A DNA stretch of 64,000 nt from Sediminitomix flava. GTDB lineage: Bacteria > Bacteroidota > Bacteroidia > Cytophagales > Flammeovirgaceae. The notes below the pieces were generated by a model that was not told where the DNA came from, made no database searches, and was given only the letters and a program-made list of their open reading frames with translations. The stretch is taken from NCBI RefSeq assembly GCF_003149185.1, contig NZ_QGDO01000004.1, forward strand, positions 329,076 to 393,075, written 5' to 3'. Below, piece after piece: positions 26,760 through 33,653 of this stretch. Both the position numbers and the translations under genes were made by a program. Every line of letters begins with the position of its first letter. Position 1 is the first letter of the stretch.

Positions 26760-27474
26760 AAATCAGAGCTAAAGCCTTGTGGTCTTGGTTAAGATAATAC
26801 CTTTTGAGTACTGTTTTTTTACTTAAAGAATTATACCAATCATGGCATACAAAATCGATACTCTTAACCACCATACTTCCCAAATAAAGATTCTTAAAGA
26901 GATTCATATACTCTAAAAGTAGCTTTCTATTGCTAATCACTTCTTTAAATCTCACAACTGTAGAATGAGCTGTCATCAATTTATATCGCTCCTGGAAATC
27001 TATTCCATTTACTGTTATCTGGTTTCTTAAAGCTTCTCTCAATTCTGCCAATGGAAACTCATAGAAGCCTTTCATAATTATAGCTCCATTACTGATCGTT
27101 AAGCCTTCAAAATTGACCAAAAACTCTGGTATTTGTGGAATGACATCACAAAATATTTTATCGTATTCTTCAACCAAATTCTCTTTATATCTAAAATCAT
27201 CATTTACTGTCACCACCGACAAAACAGTCAAATGAATATCACTAAGAGGGTAAAAATACTGATTTGGCATAACAGGTTTAAGGATTTCTAAAACCCTGTA
27301 AATATTCTCAAGTAGTTCATAATCTAAGTTCACAACTAAGCTCAAGCCCTTTCTATTATCTGTTCGTGGGTCCAGAAGATAATTATCAATCACTTCTTGC
27401 TTCACAGATATAGCATTTAAGCCATTCTCTTCTATCTCTTCATATTTATGATGCAAAAGTGTGGATGTTATCAT
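26758..27474 (-). CDS. 2H-phosphoesterase-like protein
   Basis: A 238-residue soluble protein with two HxTxxx motifs, IHLTVLSV (about residue 102) and AHSTVVRF (about residue 177), about 75 residues apart. That is the double-His signature of the 2H phosphoesterase superfamily (2'-5' RNA ligase/CPDase/AKAP18-like). Members act on 2',5' or cyclic phosphodiester bonds in RNA or nucleotides. It lacks a signal peptide. No tRNA or RNA-repair gene is adjacent, so the natural substrate is unknown. Its stop codon meets the convergent peptidase terminator. Confidence 0.75.
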   Translation of the reverse strand: MITSTLLHHKYEEIEENGLNAISVKQEVIDNYLLDPRTDNRKGLSLVVNLDYELLENIYRVLEILKPVMPNQYFYPLSDIHLTVLSVVTVNDDFRYKENLVEEYDKIFCDVIPQIPEFLVNFEGLTISNGAIIMKGFYEFPLAELREALRNQITVNGIDFQERYKLMTAHSTVVRFKEVISNRKLLLEYMNLFKNLYLGSMVVKSIDFVCHDWYNSLSKKTVLKRYYLNQDHKALALI

Positions 27475-27659
27475 AATTAGGCTTTTGTTTGGTTCGACTC
27501 TTAAATTCGGTTAACAAAAAATACTCATTCTTAGAATAATACAACAAAATTAATTACACGCATTAACACTTTATAGTTGCATTATTTTTCTTTCTTTAAC
27601 TCATTTTATATTTGACTACCATATTGATTTATGTTTTTAATTCTACTCAAAACTGTTTA

Positions 27660-27696
27660 TAAAAAAATCGCTTCCGTTTTCTAAAACAGAAGCGAT
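27660..27696 (-). terminator. Terminator after the DUF1214 gene
   Basis: ATCGCTTCCGTTTT at 27667-27680 pairs with AAAACAGAAGCGAT at 27683-27696 (one mismatch). The minus-strand product ends in a run of seven T. Confidence 0.85.
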
Positions 27697-27704
27697 CACA
27701 CTCT

Positions 27705-28280
27705 TCATCTACTATACATTACTGAATTATCAATTGGTGTTGGTAAAGGAAACTGCCAAGCCCCCATCAATAATTCTTTTCTAGGCTTGTAGAGGCGAAT
27801 CATACAAATCCAACCATCTTTAATGGATAAATTATTAATTGTCCCTTCCTCATTGCCAAAATTTATGGTTACAGAACCATCGGGGTTTTTATCTACTGAA
27901 GAATTATTGTAGGCATACAAACCAGAAGAATTTCGCAGCATTTTCCCTTGCTCGTCATACACCCCCACAGACCAAAATCCATCAACAGGAACGTCTTTTA
28001 ATGTGAGTTGGTGAGGGACAGCACCATTGTTAGCTTCGGGCTTTACTTTTAGATAGATCGCTTCTTCTTTCATATTTCTTCCGTAGATTATTGTTGTATC
28101 AACGGTATACCGCAATGGCGGATTATAAGTTTGTATTTGTTCTTCTACAATTTCGTAGACATTCTTTACCTTATCTGGGTACTTGTATGTGGTCTCATTT
28201 TTCAGATCATCTTCAGCTAAAACTTCCTGAAGAAGAATCACAGTTAGTATCGAGTAAGTTACTGTCAATAGCCTTTTCAT
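27705..28280 (-). CDS. DUF1214-domain exported protein
   Basis: A 191-residue protein with a signal peptide-like N-terminus (LLTVTYSILTVILLQEVLA). Its body matches the DUF1214 C-terminal pattern: FWSVGVYDEQGKML, NPDGSVTINFGNEEG, then IRLYKPRKELLMGAWQFP. Many proteins with this domain also carry DUF1254; that half is missing here, so this is the short form. Activity is unknown. It is a single gene with its own terminator. Confidence 0.75.
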   Translation of the reverse strand: MKRLLTVTYSILTVILLQEVLAEDDLKNETTYKYPDKVKNVYEIVEEQIQTYNPPLRYTVDTTIIYGRNMKEEAIYLKVKPEANNGAVPHQLTLKDVPVDGFWSVGVYDEQGKMLRNSSGLYAYNNSSVDKNPDGSVTINFGNEEGTINNLSIKDGWICMIRLYKPRKELLMGAWQFPLPTPIDNSVMYSR

Positions 28281-28687
28281 TTGTTGTGTCCAGTTTAGTT
28301 TTGAAAGGCGATTGATGATGAGTTGGGAACAGGAACAGAGTTGGTTCCAGTTTTCTTTCTAATCGTTAGTTTGTTGGTTGTTTGAACTCGATGTAACGAA
28401 GTTCATTTTCATATTTACCTTACTTTACCTACTCAATTTTTTTTAAGGTTTAAAAGTTCTTTAACCCTATTTTTTTGAACGCATATAATTGAGAAATACA
28501 ATCATTTATATGACTTGTGATGTCTGCTATTTCCCATATCTGTTTTTTTAGTTTGACCTTCTGATTAAAATAAACCATCATTTTCAAACATCACTATTAA
28601 GCGTTGTTGAGAGAATATAAATATTCTTTAAAGTTTGAGACAGTACCTTTGATACACATTATTTACTAACAAGTACTTTATTAACCT
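28281..28687. other. Divergent intergenic region
   Basis: About 400 bp between divergent genes. No ORF or RNA structure stands out. It ends with a candidate -7 element (28644-28651) for the plus-strand Gly-zipper gene. Confidence 0.5.
28644..28651 (+). promoter_or_regulatory. Candidate -7 element for the Gly-zipper gene
   Basis: TACCTTTG is a perfect match to the Bacteroidota TAnnTTTG element, 36 nt before the start codon. No good -33 TTTG is found at the usual spacing, so confidence is limited. Confidence 0.4.
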
Positions 28688-29206
28688 ATGGAATTTATTA
28701 AACCTTTTATCACATCCATTTTAATGGGTCTGACACTTCTGTCGTATGCTCAAAATCAAAACACAGAAGTAAATACGGGTATCGCTAAAAGTTTAGGTAT
28801 CTATATTTTCCCTTCAAACAATCAATCTCAGGAAACACTTAATGCAGATGAAATGGCTTGTTACCATTGGGCTATGGAACAGACCGCTTATGATCCGATT
28901 AATCCAACTAAAGTAGCAGCACAAGAAGTTGATTCTTCAAAAAGAAAAGGCTCTACCATAGTAGGAGCAGCAGGCGGAGCTGCCACTGGAGCCGCAATTG
29001 GTGCAATAGCTGGAGACGCAGGAAAAGGTGCAGCTATTGGCTCTGTAGTAGGAGGACTTCGTGGAAGAAGAGCGAAAGTTGTTGGAGATCATGTAGAGCA
29101 GCAACAAAACATTGAAACTGCAAAAGCTCAAGAGCAAGAATTAAAAGACAATTTCATCAAAGCTTTCTCTGCTTGTATGGAAGGAAAAGGATACACTGTG
29201 AAATAA
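28688..29206 (+). CDS. Glycine-zipper envelope protein
   Basis: A 172-residue exported protein: signal peptide to about YAQNQN, a polar region with ADEMACYHWAMEQTAYDP. Next is a glycine-zipper segment at about residues 95-125 (GAAGGAATGAAIGAIAGDAG, then GAAIGSVVGGLRG), followed by a charged coil and FIKAFSACMEGKGYTVK. The G/A-xxx-G spacing fits membrane-inserting Gly-zipper domains (YMGG/Rcf2-like). Two Cys (ACYHW and SACMEGKGY) resemble the ends of many Gly-zipper lipoproteins of Gram-negative bacteria. The likely place is the envelope; function unknown. Confidence 0.8.
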   Translation: MEFIKPFITSILMGLTLLSYAQNQNTEVNTGIAKSLGIYIFPSNNQSQETLNADEMACYHWAMEQTAYDPINPTKVAAQEVDSSKRKGSTIVGAAGGAATGAAIGAIAGDAGKGAAIGSVVGGLRGRRAKVVGDHVEQQQNIETAKAQEQELKDNFIKAFSACMEGKGYTVK

Positions 29207-29298
29207 TTCATATTTCTCTAAAAGCTTGGCTTGCCTTCAAGATTTAATTGCTTGTCCTCTGAAAAATTGAATGTATCTTTGTAGGAAATAGCAAAGGC

Positions 29299-29517
29299 AT
29301 GAAAGAAGGTAAAATCAAAAATATTGTTGACCGAGAAGTCAAACAATTGCAATGGATGTTGAAACATGGTCAGATTGATAAACAACTCGTTACTTTTGAC
29401 TTGTTTATTGAAGGCATTGTTGAAGATTTCCATGTTCCTGAAGATGATATGGATTTGCTAAAAGAGATCGTCTCTCAAGCACTTAAAGAAAAGGATATCA
29501 CGCTCAGTACTGAATAA
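29299..29517 (+). CDS. Small acidic soluble protein of unknown function
   Basis: A 72-residue protein from the ATG at 29299, rich in charged residues (REVKQLQWMLKHGQIDKQL; VEDFHVPEDDMDLLKEIV), predicted mostly helical, without signal peptide or membrane helix. I do not recognise the family. Codon use and the terminator directly after its stop codon support it as a real gene. It starts 92 nt after the Gly-zipper gene and might share its transcript. Confidence 0.65.
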   Translation: MKEGKIKNIVDREVKQLQWMLKHGQIDKQLVTFDLFIEGIVEDFHVPEDDMDLLKEIVSQALKEKDITLSTE

Positions 29518-29518
29518 T

Positions 29519-29550
29519 AAAAAAGGAATGGTATAGAACCATTCCTTTTT
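29519..29550. terminator. Bidirectional terminator
   Basis: AAAAAGGAATGGT pairs with ACCATTCCTTTTT across a loop of about five bases, with A/T runs on both sides, between convergent genes. Confidence 0.85.
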
Positions 29551-29572
29551 CATTTATATATTTTTTCAAATC

Positions 29573-30271
29573 TTAATGACAAAATAAGGCAGGTTGGCTA
29601 CCTGCATCCAATGTTACTTCTGGAGCAATCCCGATGGCGTATGCTCTCCATATCATGACAAAGCCAATAAGGATAAACAGAAATGGATAAATTTTTCTAA
29701 TTCGATTTCGCCACTGAACACTTATCAGTTGTCCCGCCACACTTACCAATAGCATTAGAGGTAAAGTACCTAAACCAAATAAAGCCATATAAGCCATTCC
29801 TTCTAATGCCGTACTTGTTGTAAGCGCTGCGGCCAATGCAGCATAAACCAATCCGCAAGGCAGAAAACCACTTAAGACTCCCAAGAAGAAGTGTGTATCC
29901 CAACTTGCTCCTTGAAGTTTGAGCGCCATTGTATTTTGGATCGTTTTTACAAAGGACTTGAAAAACGGCACTTTATTAATTATCTGATCTGGGTTTGATG
30001 AAAAAACTCCCATCAGAATAAACCCAACACCTAATAGAGCACTGATGTAAACCTGATACCCTACAATCCAAACTAAACTCTGCCCTAATATACCTGCTAT
30101 ATTTCCTAAGAATGCATAGGTTGTAATCCTTCCTAGATTGTAAAGAAGTTTATCTGTAAAAAGGAAAAATGGTTGACGGTTTTTCCCCCTAATTGCCAAA
30201 GCAATAGGCGCACACATTCCGACACAGTGGAAGCTTCCAAATAACCCCAATATAAAAGCTGACCATAGCAT
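29573..30271 (-). CDS. Sulfite exporter TauE/SafE-family membrane protein of the cbb3 cluster
   Basis: A 232-residue membrane protein with about six helices. It has the family's opening GLFGSFHCVGMCAPIALAI, in which the HCVGMCGP-like motif (His, Cys, Met, Cys) is potentially metal-binding, and an internal LSGFLPCGLVYAALAAALTT. Proteins of this type are regularly encoded with cbb3 oxidases and are thought to help deliver copper or heme. It is the last gene of the oxidase operon, 145 nt after fixH with a GC-rich hairpin between them. A transport role is inferred, not shown. Confidence 0.88.
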   Translation of the reverse strand: MLWSAFILGLFGSFHCVGMCAPIALAIRGKNRQPFFLFTDKLLYNLGRITTYAFLGNIAGILGQSLVWIVGYQVYISALLGVGFILMGVFSSNPDQIINKVPFFKSFVKTIQNTMALKLQGASWDTHFFLGVLSGFLPCGLVYAALAAALTTSTALEGMAYMALFGLGTLPLMLLVSVAGQLISVQWRNRIRKIYPFLFILIGFVMIWRAYAIGIAPEVTLDAGSQPALFCH

Positions 30272-30318
30272 ATTTTCAACAGGTAGTTGGTTCGTATCTT
30301 TTTTTATTTGAATGTATA

Positions 30319-30352
30319 AGGAGGGAAGAGGTCTGAGACCTCTCCTTCCTTC
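30319..30352. terminator. Hairpin between fixH and safE-type gene
   Basis: An imperfect stem of AGGAGGGAAGAGGTC against GACCTCTCCTTCCT around a TGA loop. No clear T-run follows, so it may be a processing or attenuation site in the operon. Confidence 0.45.
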
Positions 30353-30416
30353 AGAGAATACATCACAACATTATAAAAATGTTATCTTCAATCTCTTTAA
30401 GTTTCACAATACACTT

Positions 30417-30866
30417 TTATGGAATAAAAATGTTGTTTTGAGTATAGTAGTCCAACTCATCTTTCGACCATTCCAAGATCACAACCCAATGCCCTTTTGA
30501 AAGGTCTTTGATCTGGAATACTTGATGTCCTTTCTCGTTCAACACTAACTCATACTTTACATCTTGATGCTCATCTGATGGTCTGTAGAAGTGAACAATT
30601 CCCTCTGCTCCAGTCATCTGAGTTGGCATACTCAAAACAGCAAGTTGCTTTTCTTCTGCCAAAGCAATATCTATTTCTTCCAAATATGGTTCGGTATTAC
30701 TTATTTTCTTTGCTCTAGTATTTACAGCTCCGTCGTCCTGATAATAGTCCTTTGTCACCATATTGATTGGTACATCAAATGATTTGAATACAAAGTTGAG
30801 GATCATGCCTGCAAATAATATGAATGTTATAATGATACCGTGCCCAAAATGAAACTTGAATTTCAT
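30417..30866 (-). CDS. ccoH: FixH/CcoH-like cbb3 oxidase assembly protein
   Basis: A 149-residue protein with one N-terminal membrane helix (GIIITFILFAGMILNFVFKS). A periplasmic beta-rich domain follows, with KDYYQDD, then FYRPSDEHQDVKYEL and a closing GHWVVILEWSKDELDYY, the typical FixH pattern. FixH takes part in copper insertion or assembly of the cbb3 oxidase. It lies 117 nt after ccoG. Confidence 0.9.
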   Translation of the reverse strand: MKFKFHFGHGIIITFILFAGMILNFVFKSFDVPINMVTKDYYQDDGAVNTRAKKISNTEPYLEEIDIALAEEKQLAVLSMPTQMTGAEGIVHFYRPSDEHQDVKYELVLNEKGHQVFQIKDLSKGHWVVILEWSKDELDYYTQNNIFIP

Positions 30867-30913
30867 AGCAATTCTTTTTTTAAATGTCTGTGATCGTATT
30901 CTATTCTCTAGTA

Positions 30914-30947
30914 AAAATGGGAAGCCCTAAAAAGGGCTTTTCTCCCA
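30914..30947 (-). terminator. Hairpin between ccoG and ccoH
   Basis: AAGCCCT pairs with AGGGCTT around an A-rich loop; on the minus strand it is followed by a short T-run. Probably partial termination inside the operon. Confidence 0.5.
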
Positions 30948-30983
30948 TATATTTTGAAGTTAGTCGTTAGCGTAGCTGCTCTT

Positions 30984-32399
30984 TTATGACCGTGGCCCTA
31001 AGAAACTTGTTGAAACATGGTCGATCTTATTTTCATTTTCATATATATCTACTTCTATTTTAGTCTTCGCACCATCAAGAGCATTTGGCGGAAGATCTAT
31101 GAAAACCATTTCTTCAATATTGCTTTCTCCTTCTAATACCATTTCTGGTTCTCCTACAATAATGATTTCTCCATCTTGGTGTGAAGTAAGCACCAATTTG
31201 ATAGGTATATCTCTATGACTTTTATTGACAATTTTCAGCTTATACAGATTTCTGAAACTGCCTTCTTTCGTTTTGTAATACAACTGACCTGGTGCTCTCA
31301 AAAGCGTAGTTTCGGTAGTTGACCTTGAAAATAGCATAAACAATATCACTGAAGCTAAGAGTGTAAGAACCCCAGTATATGCCTTCATCCTTACATTGAA
31401 CTCAAACGGCTTATTGTTTTCTATCTCATTGTGTGTTGCATATCTGATCAGACCTGTAGGTTTATCGATCTTGGTCATGACAGCATCACAAGCATCAATA
31501 CAGGCTGTACAGTTTACACACTCTAGTTGTGTTCCGTTTCTGATATCAATTCCTGTCGGACAAACCTGTACACAAAGATTACAGTCAATACAATCTCCTT
31601 TTGGAGCTTCATTTTCTTCCTTTTTTCTTTTCTTTCCTCTTGGCTCTCCTCTTAAGAAGTCATAGCTGACATTGATCGAGTCTTTATCTAAAAGCACTCC
31701 TTGCAATCTTCCGTATGGGCAGATTGTCGTACAAGCTTGTTCTCTTAGGTAAGCAAAGACCCAATAGAAGACCACAGTGAAAATAAATAAGGCTGTAAAA
31801 GTTGTTAGGTTCTGCGTTGGTGGAAGAGTAACCATTTCAATAAGCTTATCACCTCCAACTATATAGCCTAAAAATGTATTTGCTATCGCAAAAGACACAA
31901 TGAAGAACAAACTGTATTTTGCTGATCGCTTAAATATCTTATCTGAATTCCAAGGAGCTTTATCTAACTTTCTTTGTTGGTTATGATCTCCTTCTATCCA
32001 ATATTCAATTCTACGGAAAACCATCTCCATAAAAATGGTTTGTGGACAAACCCACCCACAAAATAACCGTCCGTAGACAACGGTAAACAACACTATAAAA
32101 ATGATCCCGAAGATCATGGTAAGCACGAAAATGAAGAAGTCGTGCGGAAGGAATAATTGCCCGAAGATTACAAACTTTCTTTCGAGAACATTCAGCATGA
32201 GTAGAGGTTGCCCTCCAATTTTTATAAATGGACCTACAAACAGAAATACCAAAAGCACATAACTTAATTTCTTTCTACTGTTGTAGTATTTTCCATTTGG
32301 TTTTTTAGGATAAACCCATATTCTTTTACCGCTAGAATCTACGGTAGAAATGGCTTCTCTAAAATCTTCTTTATACCTATTGTCTTGTTGAGCTGCCAT
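30984..32399 (-). CDS. ccoG: CcoG/FixG-type membrane ferredoxin for cbb3 oxidase assembly
   Basis: A 471-residue protein with several membrane helices in the N-terminal half (about residues 43-240). It carries two 4Fe-4S-type motifs, CIDCNLCVQVCPTGIDIRNG and CVNCTACIDACD (about 265-310). One more helix and a periplasmic Ig-like domain make up the C-terminus (about 340-471). CcoG is associated with reducing copper or handling it for cbb3 assembly. Additional Cys-containing helices (RLFCGWVCPQTIFME; REQACTTICPYGRLQ) match the family. It follows ccoP in the operon. Confidence 0.96.
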   Translation of the reverse strand: MAAQQDNRYKEDFREAISTVDSSGKRIWVYPKKPNGKYYNSRKKLSYVLLVFLFVGPFIKIGGQPLLMLNVLERKFVIFGQLFLPHDFFIFVLTMIFGIIFIVLFTVVYGRLFCGWVCPQTIFMEMVFRRIEYWIEGDHNQQRKLDKAPWNSDKIFKRSAKYSLFFIVSFAIANTFLGYIVGGDKLIEMVTLPPTQNLTTFTALFIFTVVFYWVFAYLREQACTTICPYGRLQGVLLDKDSINVSYDFLRGEPRGKKRKKEENEAPKGDCIDCNLCVQVCPTGIDIRNGTQLECVNCTACIDACDAVMTKIDKPTGLIRYATHNEIENNKPFEFNVRMKAYTGVLTLLASVILFMLFSRSTTETTLLRAPGQLYYKTKEGSFRNLYKLKIVNKSHRDIPIKLVLTSHQDGEIIIVGEPEMVLEGESNIEEMVFIDLPPNALDGAKTKIEVDIYENENKIDHVSTSFLGPRS

Positions 32400-32464
32400 A
32401 GGCTTAGATGCTGTGAAATGTATTCTTGTGTATTCAGTAGTGTGTTAGTTTTCCTTGCTAGAGA

Positions 32465-32495
32465 AAATAGAAGTCCCCTGAGGAGACTTCTATTT
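32465..32495 (-). terminator. Hairpin between ccoP and ccoG
   Basis: AAATAGAAGTC pairs with GACTTCTATTT around an eight- or nine-base loop. On the minus strand a TTTTCT tract follows. It could reduce expression of the assembly genes relative to the oxidase subunits. Confidence 0.6.
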
Positions 32496-32505
32496 CAAAA
32501 GGATA

Positions 32506-33369
32506 TTACATTGGCATATGCTCTCCCTGAGGTGCTTTACCTGCTTCAGGAGTCGTACCTTGCAAGCTCATTACATAACTTGCCACATCTTTCATATCTG
32601 GAGGTGAGATTTTCTTATCCCAAGCAGTCATACCTTTAGACGTACCGTATTTGATTGTTTTGAAGATGTTTTTCACATCATTTCCATACAACCAGTACTC
32701 ATCTGTTAGGTTAGGACCGATACCTCCACCACCATCAGCTGCGTGACAAGCCACACAACGTTTGGTGAAAATAGCTTTACCATTCGCTAAGTCTTTTTCC
32801 TCTAACGAACGCTCTACATTCGATTCATCGATAGCTGCACCCAAAGCTGCCAAGTATGCATCAATTTCAGCTTCAGCTTCTGCTACTTCTGTTTGATACT
32901 CACTCACAGAAACTGGTGTATCAACTCCTGTGTGATAGATGTAGATGTAAACACCCGCAAAAACGATACTTACGTAGAACAAATATTTCCACCAAGGTGG
33001 TAAGTCATTGTCTAACTCTCTAATTCCATCGTATTCGTGTGCTAGTAAAATTTCTTTTTCCAAAGCGATTGGTTTTGCAGCATTAAATCGCTGCCAGAAC
33101 CATTGGTAACCGCCTTCTTCTTCGTATGCAAGCTCTTCTTCTGAAAGGTTTGCTTTTAGCTCTTTAGAAACAATCTTGTATAGAGTCAGAGAAACTAAAA
33201 GTACAGCAATAAACAAGATCACAATGACACCAAGCATTGCACCTATCAGTACTTCCAAATTCCCGATGCCATCAAACAAGCTTTCTGTGCTTGCAGCCAT
33301 TGCCGAATGCCCTGTAACAAGCAAGCTCAGCATAGCCAAAACGGGTTTATATATTCGATTGAATTTCAT
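32506..33369 (-). CDS. ccoP: cbb3 oxidase subunit III with single heme c (CcoP)
   Basis: A 287-residue membrane-anchored cytochrome c that passes electrons to the oxidase core. The N-terminus looks like a signal peptide plus helix (about residues 1-66). It is followed by a cytoplasmic segment, a second helix (WKYLFYVSIVFAGVYIYIY, about 128-146) and one cytochrome c domain with CVACH (about residue 207) and a distal Met in SKGMTAW. Proteobacterial CcoP has two heme-binding motifs; only one is present here, which is the form found in Bacteroidota. It ends with a short Met/His-containing tail (GEHMPM). Confidence 0.95.
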   Translation of the reverse strand: MKFNRIYKPVLAMLSLLVTGHSAMAASTESLFDGIGNLEVLIGAMLGVIVILFIAVLLVSLTLYKIVSKELKANLSEEELAYEEEGGYQWFWQRFNAAKPIALEKEILLAHEYDGIRELDNDLPPWWKYLFYVSIVFAGVYIYIYHTGVDTPVSVSEYQTEVAEAEAEIDAYLAALGAAIDESNVERSLEEKDLANGKAIFTKRCVACHAADGGGGIGPNLTDEYWLYGNDVKNIFKTIKYGTSKGMTAWDKKISPPDMKDVASYVMSLQGTTPEAGKAPQGEHMPM

Positions 33370-33390
33370 CTCATAGAAAATTTTTGGCCC

Positions 33391-33591
33391 TCAAATCTGA
33401 TTTGTGTTATTAGCCTCATGTTGTTCATCTTGTTCTAGATCGAGCGGAAGCATAGAATAAGAATCTACGCTCTCTTTTTTCATCTTAATGACATAAAAGA
33501 GCCAAGCGAGAAAGAAGGTAAAAAAGATAATGATCCCGATTACTGGATAGATATCCACTCCTTCGATTGACCTGAGAACATCTTTATACAT
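33391..33591 (-). CDS. ccoQ: CcoQ-like small subunit
   Basis: A 66-residue protein with one membrane helix (VIGIIIFFTFFLAWLFYVIK) and a short acidic tail. Its position between the ccoNO fusion and ccoP, its size and its single helix match CcoQ, which stabilises the cbb3 complex. The sequence itself is weakly conserved, so context carries most of the weight. Confidence 0.8.
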   Translation of the reverse strand: MYKDVLRSIEGVDIYPVIGIIIFFTFFLAWLFYVIKMKKESVDSYSMLPLDLEQDEQHEANNTNQI

Positions 33592-33612
33592 GGCTTATTC
33601 TTTTTTGAGAAG

Positions 33613-33637
33613 CTGCCAACCGAAGCCGGCAGCTCTT
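33613..33637. repeat. Hairpin between ccoNO and ccoQ
   Basis: AGCTGCC and GGCAGCT form a seven-base stem in the 62-nt gap between the two genes. There is no T-run, so it is more likely an mRNA stability or processing structure than a terminator. Confidence 0.4.
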
Positions 33638-33653
33638 ATGTTACTTGAGTAAA

